Origin: Bog-159 sp963707465
GTDB lineage: Bacteria > Acidobacteriota > Terriglobia > Bryobacterales > Bryobacteraceae
Reading direction: 5' to 3'
Assembly: GCA_963707465.1 (NCBI GenBank)
Contig: CAVPQK010000027.1
Span: forward strand, 310,001-374,000
DNA length: 64,000 nucleotides
In this document: in pieces, positions 17,510-25,762 of the stretch
Position numbering within the stretch: position 1 is the stretch's first letter
How the letters are laid out: each line of letters starts with the position of its first letter
The notes under the pieces: model-generated
What the model was told of the DNA's origin: nothing
What the model saw: only the letters and a program-made list of their open reading frames with translations
The model's database searches: none
Translations under genes and position numbers: made by a program

Positions 17510-18919
17510 TTATCGGAAGTGCAGCACCATCTCACTCGCCACGGGCTTGTCGTGCTTGCGGGCCGGCGTAAACTGCCACTGCCGGGCGGCGTTCAACGCG
17601 GCGCCGTCCGGATCGCCGCCCTTAGTCAGCAACTGCGCGCGTGACACGCTGCCAGACTCGTCGATAAACACCTTAACGTCCACCTGGTGCTCAGCGCCGT
17701 CCGCGAGCTTCATTGGCGCGATCTTCCGGATTGGCGCCGGCGCCACAAAATCGCCCGATTCCGCCTCGCCCTCGATCTTATGAAATGCCCGCCGGAAAAC
17801 CCCCGGACGCGGAACGTCGTAGCTGACTTCGGCCTCCGGCGGAGGCGCGGCATTAACCTGGGACAGCCCCGCGGGTAGCCCCGCAGGCAGCCTTGGTGCA
17901 AGCTTATCGATAGGCAGGGCCGGCGCCGGCAACGGCTCGACCTCGCGGGGCCGCACACGTGCGATCGCGACCGGGGGCGGCGCAACCAACGTCCGCACGG
18001 ACTTCTTCACCGGCTTCGGCTTCGAGGTGGTTACGGGATTGGGCTCAATCACCGGCGCTTCCGCTACGGGCTCAGTTTGCGGCGCCGGAGCGGGCAGGCT
18101 CGCGGCCGCTTCGGGAACCGGTTCCGGAAGCAACGGCTCCACAGATACGCTGGGTTTCGCTCCGGCCGCCTGGGGTACCGGCTCTTTACTTCCCGAAACA
18201 AAGAATCCCGCTATGATAAACAGGATCGCGATCACGGGCACCACCATCCAAGGCAGACCCGGCAACCCGCGCGGCGCGGGCTCCGCGGGCTTCGGAACCA
18301 ATACGGGCGCCGGCCGCGGCGCCGGAGCGGCGGGAGCCTGCCCGCCCGTGATCGGGAAATCGCCTTTGGCCAGCCGCGCACTGTCGAACGGAAACTGTCG
18401 ATAAGTCGACCGCCGGTTAACGGCGCCTTCCTCCCAGAAGAAGAATCCGCCCGTCGCCGGACCCTCCGCCGAGGGCCTCACCAACAGGAACACCTGCCAG
18501 GGTTCTGAAAAGGAATAGCTGAAGACCGCGAAATCGTCCTGATCCAGATACATCCCCGGACGTGTATGGCTCCGGAAATAGCCCACGACCTCGCGCCCGG
18601 TGTGTCGCGCCAGGCGCGCGCTCAGCAGCCGCTGGTCCTTCGGGGAGAGTGTGTAAGATGCGCCACGCAAGTGTTCGCAAGGCGCCAGCTCAAAATCCTC
18701 CACTTCGACCGCCCGCCTGAAACCAGGCAGCGAGCGGCCCAACAGAATTCCGCCTATTTCATTGCCGCGCGGCCCTGTCCCCAGGCCATTCTTCACCGCC
18801 GCGCCCAACCGCTCCACCAGATCCAGGCTCACCTGGATCATAATCGAGTCGCCGGGATCCTCCCAGACATACCCTTCCGCACTCGCCTTGCCCGCCACTG
18901 CGTTCACCACCGCTGCCAT
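17510..18919 (-). CDS. JAMM/MPN-like domain fused to TonB C-terminal domain
   Basis: A 469-residue fusion. Residues about 28-165 resemble an MPN/JAMM metalloprotease domain: the Glu of NEIGGILLG (E54), then GYFRSHTRPGMYLDQDD. The H-x-H-x7-S-x2-D spacing is kept exactly (R116-S-H118, seven residues, D126, D129), but the first His is Arg and the Ser is Asp, so catalysis is doubtful. A single membrane helix follows at about 217-238, then a Pro/Ala/Val-rich spacer of about 130 residues, then a TonB C-terminal domain (about 385-469, VDVKVFIDESGSVSRAQLL, GAALNAARQWQFTPA). TonB-type proteins couple inner-membrane energy to outer-membrane receptors. The N-domain would lie in the cytoplasm. Confidence 0.82.
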   Translation of the reverse strand: MAAVVNAVAGKASAEGYVWEDPGDSIMIQVSLDLVERLGAAVKNGLGTGPRGNEIGGILLGRSLPGFRRAVEVEDFELAPCEHLRGASYTLSPKDQRLLSARLARHTGREVVGYFRSHTRPGMYLDQDDFAVFSYSFSEPWQVFLLVRPSAEGPATGGFFFWEEGAVNRRSTYRQFPFDSARLAKGDFPITGGQAPAAPAPRPAPVLVPKPAEPAPRGLPGLPWMVVPVIAILFIIAGFFVSGSKEPVPQAAGAKPSVSVEPLLPEPVPEAAASLPAPAPQTEPVAEAPVIEPNPVTTSKPKPVKKSVRTLVAPPPVAIARVRPREVEPLPAPALPIDKLAPRLPAGLPAGLSQVNAAPPPEAEVSYDVPRPGVFRRAFHKIEGEAESGDFVAPAPIRKIAPMKLADGAEHQVDVKVFIDESGSVSRAQLLTKGGDPDGAALNAARQWQFTPARKHDKPVASEMVLHFR

Positions 18920-18965
18920 AATGTGGGGTACTGAGCACGTTTATCGCCACTGTAAATAGGCCGCG

Positions 18966-21029
18966 CTATTCGCCAGGATGGTAGGTCCGTTCCGCGTGCG
19001 CCTGTATCTCGGCTAAGTCGAACCACGCCGGCTTGAGTTCACGATTCGCATAGAGCCGCGCCTGATCGAAATAATGCGGCGACTTCGGATCGGCGCTCTC
19101 GCCAAAAACCAGGATGGATTTGGCCTCCACCTTCGGCCCGAAATCCACTACGCTCACAAACGAATGGCCGGCCACGCCGAAACGCTCCTTTTGCCCCCTC
19201 TCCGGGCGGGCATAGAAATTGAACACAATCCCCACCGGCCCCGGACCGCCAGCCACCGGCAAACTCTCCCGCGCATCGCTGAAGGGTTCTTCTCCGCCCG
19301 ATTGCGCGCGCTGTAACCGGTTGACCTCGCCCCACGGCACCTCCCACGTCCCGAAGTCCTTCTCCAGGTCCGCCACGATCCCCTCCAGCGTCCCCACAGG
19401 GTCCCGCTTCGCATTGGCGTTCCGGTCCATCTTCCAGAACCACAACGAGAACAACGTCATAGGCACCGACGACTCCCGGCCGATGTGGTCCCACGCGCGC
19501 AACTCCGCCATGACGCGCGCCAGTTTGGCGGCGCGCGGCGCATCCGACTGCCGCAGCGCCTCCCAAAGCTCGGCTAGCCGCGGAATCTCCGTCTCCGCTG
19601 CGATCACATACGTGTCGAACGCCGCCCGCGACCACTCGTCGAAGGTAAATTTTTCCTTGTTCCAAAGGATGCGGCGGGAAATTTGGGCCCGCGCTGTGTC
19701 GCTTTCACCCACCATGTACTTCGGATACTCTGCAGGATCCGGATTCCCTTCGAAGGTCGTAGTGAACGGGGTGGAGTTGCAGTTCTGCACAAACCCGGAT
19801 TTCGGATTCAGCACCTGCGGCAGCTCGTCGATGGTGTGGAAGCCATGCCATTCCGTGGCGGACGTGCTGCCATCCACCGGTTTCGACCAGTCGAAAGCCG
19901 GCGACCGCCGCGGCACCGCGCCGTTATACAGGTAGAAGATGTTACCGGCATCGTCGGCGTACATGGCATTGAACATAGGTACGGCCAGGGGCGTCATCGC
20001 CGCGCGGAACTCGGCCAGGTTGTGAGACTTGGACATTTCGTACCACTCCGCGATCTGCCCGCCGTCCTCGAAACGCGCGAACCGCACCGCGAGCGATTTC
20101 CCATCGCGTTCCGCCACCACCGGCCCATGATGCGTCTTCATCATCTTGTAACTCCGCGTGACCAGCCCCTGCTCCGTCTTGATGGTGATCGAATCGGTCC
20201 ACGCGGTGGCCTCGCGGTAGCCGCCATCGTAGCGATAGGCCAGTCGGTCGCCGGGCTTGTCGAAAGTCTCCTGCCACACGTCGAAAACGTCCGGCTTGTT
20301 CACCGTGTGGCTCCAGCCCAGGTGTTCGTTGTGGCCGATGGTCGGGAACGCCGAGCCGAAAAACGAAGCGCCCGACATGTCCCAGCCCGCATCGCTGTGC
20401 ACGTGCCCCTCATACCACTGGCCGGGGCCGAAGAACGGCTGGTGCGGATTGATGAACAGCATGGCGTGGCCGGTGGCGCTCTTCGACGGCCGGATGGCCC
20501 ACATGTTGGAGCCTTGCTGATCCTCCATTTTCGCCGTGTCCTCCTTGGGAATCCCCGTCTCGCCATAGAGGAAAAGGTAATAGAGCGCGTAGCGGTTGAA
20601 TGCCAGCATGTGCCACGGCTCGAAGTGAGTGAGCAGCCGCGGATGGACCTGCGGGTGTCGCTCCAGGTAGAAATTGATACCGTCCGCGAAGGCGTCCATC
20701 AGCGCTCGCACCGGTGCCGCCGCATGCTCGTATTCCGCCTTCGCGAGGCGCGGGATCTCCAGTGTCCGGATTACCAGGTCGTCGTCCAGCGTCTTTTTCC
20801 CGTACACCTCCGAAGCCCGACCCAGCGCGCGCAGGTAGCTGTCCTCGATCTGCCAGAAGTTGTCCTCCGCCTGCGCGTAGGCATAGCCGAAGACGCAACT
20901 GGCGTCGGTCGGCCCGTAGATATGCGGCACGCCATACGTGTCGCGATAGACGGTCACGGAGCGGCTGACGGTGGCGGCCGGAAGCCCGCAGGCCGCGGCC
21001 AGGAGTAACAGCAGGGCAAGTCGTTTCAT
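18966..21029 (-). CDS. Penicillin acylase family Ntn-hydrolase
   Basis: A 687-residue periplasmic enzyme with a signal peptide (1-19), an alpha chain and a beta chain starting at the autocatalytic serine of QQGSNMWAIR (S174). Family landmarks follow: GHAMLFINPHQPF, FPTIGHNEHLGWSHT and the oxyanion-region FVQNCNSTPF. Members cleave amides, including acyl-homoserine lactones and penicillins; the substrate here is unknown. The start has a clear signal peptide. It lies 46 bases upstream of the TonB-fusion gene in the same direction, so co-transcription is possible. Confidence 0.9.
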   Translation of the reverse strand: MKRLALLLLLAAACGLPAATVSRSVTVYRDTYGVPHIYGPTDASCVFGYAYAQAEDNFWQIEDSYLRALGRASEVYGKKTLDDDLVIRTLEIPRLAKAEYEHAAAPVRALMDAFADGINFYLERHPQVHPRLLTHFEPWHMLAFNRYALYYLFLYGETGIPKEDTAKMEDQQGSNMWAIRPSKSATGHAMLFINPHQPFFGPGQWYEGHVHSDAGWDMSGASFFGSAFPTIGHNEHLGWSHTVNKPDVFDVWQETFDKPGDRLAYRYDGGYREATAWTDSITIKTEQGLVTRSYKMMKTHHGPVVAERDGKSLAVRFARFEDGGQIAEWYEMSKSHNLAEFRAAMTPLAVPMFNAMYADDAGNIFYLYNGAVPRRSPAFDWSKPVDGSTSATEWHGFHTIDELPQVLNPKSGFVQNCNSTPFTTTFEGNPDPAEYPKYMVGESDTARAQISRRILWNKEKFTFDEWSRAAFDTYVIAAETEIPRLAELWEALRQSDAPRAAKLARVMAELRAWDHIGRESSVPMTLFSLWFWKMDRNANAKRDPVGTLEGIVADLEKDFGTWEVPWGEVNRLQRAQSGGEEPFSDARESLPVAGGPGPVGIVFNFYARPERGQKERFGVAGHSFVSVVDFGPKVEAKSILVFGESADPKSPHYFDQARLYANRELKPAWFDLAEIQAHAERTYHPGE

Positions 21030-21049
21030 GCGGTTTTCAGTCTATCAAA

Positions 21050-21078
21050 GTGGGGCAGGCCCATGGCCTGCGCGGGAC
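21050..21078. repeat. Dispersed GTGGGGCAGGC repeat fragment
   Basis: GTGGGGCAGGCCCATGGCCT with a perfect 7-bp hairpin (GCAGGCC/GGCCTGC, loop CAT) lies just upstream of the penicillin acylase start. It matches one half of the 11839 element. Confidence 0.6.
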
Positions 21079-21123
21079 TCGGTACTGACCGCCGCTATGA
21101 ATGATAGAATCGGACCAAGCTTA

Positions 21124-21388
21124 TGTTCGACCGCGCGCCGAGAAAGGTGAAGCTGGTTCGCAAGGGATCCCTATTGGTGGCGGTCGCGCGCCCCGGAGAA
21201 CCGCCTCTCACTCACGCGCAGCGTGGGCCTCGATTCAGGACTTGAGCGAACGCGAGATGAGCGGCGGGATAATCTATGACGCCGCGATCGCTCGCAGCGC
21301 CTTCGATGCGGGCGCGTCTGTGCTGCTGACGTGGAACACCAAGGACTTCCTTCGGGTTGCGCCAGGACTGGAGATCCGCCAGCCCTGA
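21124..21388 (+). pseudogene. Relic of a VapBC-type toxin-antitoxin pair
   Basis: Reading from ATG 21124, an antitoxin-like stretch (MFDRAPRKVKLVRKGSLLVA followed by GEPPLT) breaks off and the frame ends. In another frame a PIN-domain C-terminus follows: SGGIIYDAAIARSAFDAGAS, then LLTWNTKDFLRVAPGLEIRQP to the stop at 21388. The PIN N-terminus with its first acidic residues is gone. The order, antitoxin then PIN toxin, matches vapBC. The remainder of the gap to 21437 holds nothing else. Confidence 0.6.
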
Positions 21389-21436
21389 TCCCACGCCCCC
21401 AACCCCGGTCTGTTATCCTGAAGCTTCTCCTTCCGC

Positions 21437-22672
21437 ATGGCAAACATCTTTCCCTTCGAAGCCTACCGCTACACCGTCAAGGCGGGCGCGCTCCAAAATC
21501 TGGCGACCCAGCCCTACGACAAGATCTCTGCGGAGATGCGCCAGCGCTATCTGCATGCCAGCCCCTACAACCTGGTGCGCATCATCCTCGGCGAACGCCA
21601 CGAATCCGATTCCGACACCGACAATGTTTACACCCGCGCCGCGGGATACCTGGCGGACTGGATCGCCCAGGGTATCCTGGCGCGCGAACCTGAGCCCGCC
21701 CTATTCGCCTATTTCCAGGAGTTCACCATGCCCGATTCGGGCGAGCGCCTGGTGCGCAAGGGCTTCATCGGGCTGGGCGCAGTCGAGGAATATTCGGCGG
21801 GCGTCGTCCACCGGCACGAGCAGACACTTTCCGGCCCCAAGAAGGATCGCCTCGAACTGCTGCGCCATACCCACGCCCACTTCGGCCAGCTCTTCATGCT
21901 GTATCCCGATCCCGCGGGCGAAGTCGACCGCCTGCTGGACGAAGCCGCGCAGGCCCAGCCAACGGGCGAAGTCACCGACGAGTACGGCGCGCGTCACTCG
22001 TTTTGGAAGATTGCGGACGCCGGCCACATCGCGCGCATCCGCGAACTGATGTTGGATAAAAAGCTGCTCATCGCCGACGGCCATCACCGCTACGAAACCG
22101 CGCTGGCCTTCAGTCGTGAAAATCCCTCGCTTCCCGGCGCGGACCGCGTCATGATGACCTTCGTAAACATGCATTCGCCGGGGCTCAAGATTCTGGCCAC
22201 GCATCGCCTGGTCAGCGCCGTGGCGGGCTTCGATGCGGGCGAATTCATCCGGCAGGCGGCCGCCGGCTTCGAGGTGGCGCAGATCCCCGGCCCGGAAGCG
22301 CTCGAACGCGCCTGGTCGGATTCGCCCGGCCGCGCGATCATCGGCGCGGCCATGGGCAGCCGGCTGTACCTGATCGAGGCGCGCGAATCCGCCGGTCACC
22401 TGGACGTGCGCGTGCTCCACGACCGGCTGCTGCGCTTGCTCGGCATTGGCGAAGACGCGGTTCGCGAGGAAAAGAACCTGCGCTACGTGCGCGGTCTGGA
22501 TGCGGCGCTGGAGGCCGCCCGCAGCGGCGCGGCCCAGGTCGCCTTCCTGCTCAAGCCGGTCTCCGTGGGTGAAGTGGCGCGCATCTCCTTCGCCGGCGGA
22601 GTGATGCCCCAAAAATCCACCGACTTTTACCCGAAGCTGCTCTCCGGTCTCACCATCTACAAGCTGGATTAA
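21437..22672 (+). CDS. DUF1015 family protein
   Basis: A 411-residue cytoplasmic protein of the conserved DUF1015 family. It starts with FPFEAYRYTVKAGALQNLAT and then QPYDKISAEMR. The strongly conserved block LLIADGHHRYETALAF is present near residue 216, followed by MMTFVNMHSPGLKILATHR. The protein ends with FAGGVMPQKSTDFYPKLLSG. Families with the ADGHHRYE block have been suggested to be kinases or ADP-ribosyl-related enzymes but no reaction is settled. A single gene, followed directly by a hairpin. Confidence 0.88.
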   Translation: MANIFPFEAYRYTVKAGALQNLATQPYDKISAEMRQRYLHASPYNLVRIILGERHESDSDTDNVYTRAAGYLADWIAQGILAREPEPALFAYFQEFTMPDSGERLVRKGFIGLGAVEEYSAGVVHRHEQTLSGPKKDRLELLRHTHAHFGQLFMLYPDPAGEVDRLLDEAAQAQPTGEVTDEYGARHSFWKIADAGHIARIRELMLDKKLLIADGHHRYETALAFSRENPSLPGADRVMMTFVNMHSPGLKILATHRLVSAVAGFDAGEFIRQAAAGFEVAQIPGPEALERAWSDSPGRAIIGAAMGSRLYLIEARESAGHLDVRVLHDRLLRLLGIGEDAVREEKNLRYVRGLDAALEAARSGAAQVAFLLKPVSVGEVARISFAGGVMPQKSTDFYPKLLSGLTIYKLD

Positions 22673-22677
22673 GTTGG

Positions 22678-22694
22678 GTAGGCTCCCAGCCTAC
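22678..22694. terminator. Hairpin after DUF1015 gene, possible terminator
   Basis: A perfect 7-bp stem (GTAGGCT/AGCCTAC, loop CCC) six bases after the stop codon, in the space between two convergent genes. It resembles one half of the dispersed double-hairpin repeat and has no T run, so a terminator role is tentative. Confidence 0.45.
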
Positions 22695-22731
22695 TTGGCC
22701 CTTGAAAGTCGGGAGGCGCTGGCCCGCGCCC

Positions 22732-23829
22732 TCACCGCGACGGGAGCCCGCCCCACACCGACTCCACCCAATCCTCCAACCGATCCGCCAGCCTGACAAA
22801 CGAGAACTCCTGCGCGCGCGTGTGAACCGCGCGCCGGTCCAGCCCCTCCGCCGCCTTCACCCCCTCCACCAAACCGGCCAGGCCCGCCTCTTGCGGCACC
22901 AGAATCCCGCTCCGGCCATGCTCGATAATCTCTGCCGGACCGCCTCTGTCGTATGCCACCACCGGCGTGCCGCACGCCATCGATTCCGCCGCGGTATTCC
23001 CAAAAGCCTCGACCCATCGCGGCGTCATCAGCGTCGCCACGGCGTTCGCATAATGCTTCTGCAGTTCCTGCGGCGGCAGAAATCCGCGGTAAGCAACCTC
23101 CCCGGCATCGCGCATCAAATCCAGCCAATACGCCTCGTCCTGGATCTTGCCGCAGATGTCCAGCGGCTTGCCTATCGCTCGCGCCACCGCGATGGCATCT
23201 TCCAAGCCCTTCTCCGGCGAAATCCGCCCAGCCCAGCATAGCCGGTCCAGAGGCTGCGCATTGTATCGGAAAAGCGTGGTGTCCAATCCCCCATACACCA
23301 GATGCACGCGCCCGCTTTCCAGGAACGGATACGTCGCCACCTGCGCGTGCGTGCCCATGGCGAGCTTCAGCCCGCCTTCGCGCCAGCGCTTCTCGATGAT
23401 CGCGTCTACCTCATCCATGGCCGAACAGATCGTCACCCAATGGATGACCGGTATGCTGAAAAAAGGCGTCAGGTAAAACGGCAGCCAGTCGTAGCTATTG
23501 CCAATGACCACGTCGTAGTCGCGCTGCAGCCGGAAGGTCTGGTCCCACATGTTCTCCACGACGCCGCCCGTGCGGACCACGGTGCGCGCGGCCCGCTCCG
23601 CCACCGTGGCGCTCGGACTACACTCGCCCGGAACTTGATAGAGAGCGACACCCGGCGGGCCCACGCTACCGGCCGGCGCGACAATTCCAACCGCATGCCC
23701 GCGCCGCACCAGAATCGGCGGCAGGTTGAGCAAGTGGGATTCTACGCCGCCAGCCTCGCCGGAGCCGATGGGTCCCAGCGGCGGCGCGACAAACAGGATG
23801 CGGCACGGGCGCAAGCCCGATGTTATCAT
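22732..23829 (-). CDS. Glycosyltransferase family 4
   Basis: A 365-residue GT-B fold enzyme starting MITSGLRPCRILFVAPPLGP, with the acceptor-binding loop SGEAGGVESHLLNL. The donor-binding C-domain shows LCWAGRISPEKGLEDAI, RGFLPPQELQKHYA, PRWVEAFGNTAAESMACGTP and VVAYDRGGPAEII with the E-x7-E type signature. It transfers a nucleotide-activated sugar, probably to a surface polysaccharide or lipid. It diverges from the MoxR gene with only 42 bases between the starts, so the two promoters overlap. Confidence 0.9.
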   Translation of the reverse strand: MITSGLRPCRILFVAPPLGPIGSGEAGGVESHLLNLPPILVRRGHAVGIVAPAGSVGPPGVALYQVPGECSPSATVAERAARTVVRTGGVVENMWDQTFRLQRDYDVVIGNSYDWLPFYLTPFFSIPVIHWVTICSAMDEVDAIIEKRWREGGLKLAMGTHAQVATYPFLESGRVHLVYGGLDTTLFRYNAQPLDRLCWAGRISPEKGLEDAIAVARAIGKPLDICGKIQDEAYWLDLMRDAGEVAYRGFLPPQELQKHYANAVATLMTPRWVEAFGNTAAESMACGTPVVAYDRGGPAEIIEHGRSGILVPQEAGLAGLVEGVKAAEGLDRRAVHTRAQEFSFVRLADRLEDWVESVWGGLPSR

Positions 23830-23871
23830 CGTGGGCCTGGCCCCAGCCCCGCAGTGCTCTACAATAATAAA

Positions 23872-24864
23872 GTGGAAACTGAAGCGGCACTCGAAGTGGC
23901 CGTCGAACGTCTGGCTCGCGTTCGTGCCGAGATCGCCAAAATCATTGTCGGCCAGGACGACGTCGTAGAAGGCGTGCTCATCTGCCTGCTGGCCTCCGGG
24001 CACGTGCTCCTGGAAGGCGTGCCGGGCCTGGGCAAAACCACCCTGCTCCGGACCCTCGCGCGCGCCCTTCAATTGAAGTATTCGCGCATCCAATTCACCC
24101 CGGACCTGATGCCCGCCGACATCGTGGGCAGCATGATTATCGAAACCAGCGACCACGGCGCCAAGTTCCTGCGGTTCCAGCCCGGCCCGATCTTCGCCAA
24201 CCTGGTGCTGGCAGATGAAATCAACCGCGCGACTCCTAAGACCCAATCCGCGCTGCTGGAGGCCATGCAGGAACGCACCGTCACCAGCGGCACCACCACG
24301 CACGAACTCGAACGTCCCTTCCTGGTGATGGCCACCCAGAATCCCATCGAGATGGAGGGCACCTATCCCTTGCCCGAGGCGCAGCTCGACCGCTTCCTCA
24401 TGAAAATCCTGGTGACCTATCCCACGCGCGAGGAATTGAACCGCATCGTGGAGCGCACCATTCAGCGGGACGAGGCCACCGTCAGCGCCGTGCTCGACCG
24501 CGACGCCATCATGGAAGTGCGCTCGGTATGCCGTGAGGTTCTGGTCGCGCCGCATGTGCAGGAGTACGCCATCCAGCTGGTGATGACCACCCAGCCGGAG
24601 CAGCGCGAAGCGCACGAAGTGGCCCGCAAGTACGTCCGCTACGGCAGCTCTCCGCGCGGCGCGCAGGCACTGGTCGAATGCGGGCGCGTGCTGGCGCTGA
24701 TGCGCGGCCGCTACCATCTCTCCATCGACGATGTGCGGCACGTGGCCCGCGCCGTCCTCCGTCACCGTATCATCCTCAACTTCGATGCCCACGCGGACGG
24801 GCAAACGCCCGAAACTATCCTGGACACCATCATCCAGGATGTCACCGCCCACGCCGCCGCGTAA
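23872..24864 (+). CDS. MoxR-family AAA+ ATPase
   Basis: A 330-residue AAA+ chaperone-like ATPase. It has Walker A GVPGLGKTT (49-57), Walker B LVLADEINRATPK, sensor I ATQNPIEMEGTYPLPEAQLD and sensor II RGAQALVECGR. The start is taken as GTG 23872, giving VETEAALEVAVERL; no ATG fits. MoxR proteins work with DUF58 and VWA proteins to mature or insert other proteins, and the DUF58 gene follows after 16 bases. Confidence 0.9.
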   Translation: METEAALEVAVERLARVRAEIAKIIVGQDDVVEGVLICLLASGHVLLEGVPGLGKTTLLRTLARALQLKYSRIQFTPDLMPADIVGSMIIETSDHGAKFLRFQPGPIFANLVLADEINRATPKTQSALLEAMQERTVTSGTTTHELERPFLVMATQNPIEMEGTYPLPEAQLDRFLMKILVTYPTREELNRIVERTIQRDEATVSAVLDRDAIMEVRSVCREVLVAPHVQEYAIQLVMTTQPEQREAHEVARKYVRYGSSPRGAQALVECGRVLALMRGRYHLSIDDVRHVARAVLRHRIILNFDAHADGQTPETILDTIIQDVTAHAAA

Positions 24865-24880
24865 ACCCTCCGCCACGCCA

Positions 24881-25759
24881 ATGGACTCCGCGCCTATTCT
24901 CGACCGCGCGTTTCTGGAGAAACTGGAGCGGCTGGCCCTCCGCTGGCAAAAATCTTTCCCCGGTCTGGTCGGCGGACACAATCCGTCGCGTTTTTCCGGA
25001 GCCGGGCAGGAGTTCCTGGACCATCGCAGCTTCCATCACGGCGACGATCTCCGCGCGGTCAACTGGCGCGCCTACCTGCGCCTGGAAAAGCTCTTCCTCA
25101 AGATGTTCCAGGTCGAGCCGCGCGTGCCCGTGCGCATGCTTCTCGACACCAGCGATTCCATGCAGGCCGGCGGCAAGTTCGATTACGCGCGGCGTCTGGC
25201 GGGCGCGCTCTGCTACGTGGGCATGGTGCGCCTCGATGGCATCGAATTGCACCCGTTCTCCAACAAGTTGGGGCGCAGGTTCTTGTGTACCGGCGGGCGG
25301 CATCGCTTCGGTCCCGTGCTGGACTCGCTCGGCGCGATTGAAGCCGGTGGCCAAACGGATTTCTTCGCCGTGGTGCGTGAGTTCATCGCGCGCTACTCGC
25401 AGCGCGGCCTGGTGATTTTAATCTCCGATTTCCTGGACGACCAGGGCTGCGAGCGCGCGCTGCAATTCCTGGCGGATTTCGGGCACGAACTACTGTTGGT
25501 GCAAATCTGGTCGGAGGAAGACCGCACTCCGCCCTGGAATGGCGAACTGGAGCTGGAGGATGCCGAAACGGGCGGCCGGCTGAAGGTGCAGTTCGACCCG
25601 TCCGCGCGCGCCAGGTATACCGAGGCGTTCGACGAGCACGCCGCCGCCATCCGGAAGCTGGCGTTGCGCAACAGCGGCCGTTACGCCGGAGTATCGACGG
25701 CGCAGCCGATCGAGGAAGTGGTCTTCGGGCCGTTGATGCGCTCGCAGGGAGTGGCCTGA
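24881..25759 (+). CDS. DUF58 domain protein (MoxR partner)
   Basis: A 292-residue protein with the DUF58 signature GAGQEFLDHRSFHHGDDLRA then VNWRAYLRLEKLFLKMF, followed by a VWA-like fold with the MIDAS-like block LLDTSDSMQAG and LVILISDFLDD. Together with MoxR it probably forms a chaperone complex for a periplasmic or membrane target. No membrane segment is present, unlike many DUF58 proteins. Overlapping functional unit with the upstream MoxR gene. Confidence 0.88.
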   Translation: MDSAPILDRAFLEKLERLALRWQKSFPGLVGGHNPSRFSGAGQEFLDHRSFHHGDDLRAVNWRAYLRLEKLFLKMFQVEPRVPVRMLLDTSDSMQAGGKFDYARRLAGALCYVGMVRLDGIELHPFSNKLGRRFLCTGGRHRFGPVLDSLGAIEAGGQTDFFAVVREFIARYSQRGLVILISDFLDDQGCERALQFLADFGHELLLVQIWSEEDRTPPWNGELELEDAETGGRLKVQFDPSARARYTEAFDEHAAAIRKLALRNSGRYAGVSTAQPIEEVVFGPLMRSQGVA

Positions 25760-25762
25760 CGC

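Noticed and set aside
22732..24981. Long minus-strand frame reaching upstream of the glycosyltransferase
   Set aside because: The part upstream of 23829 is antisense to the MoxR gene and has no glycosyltransferase features.
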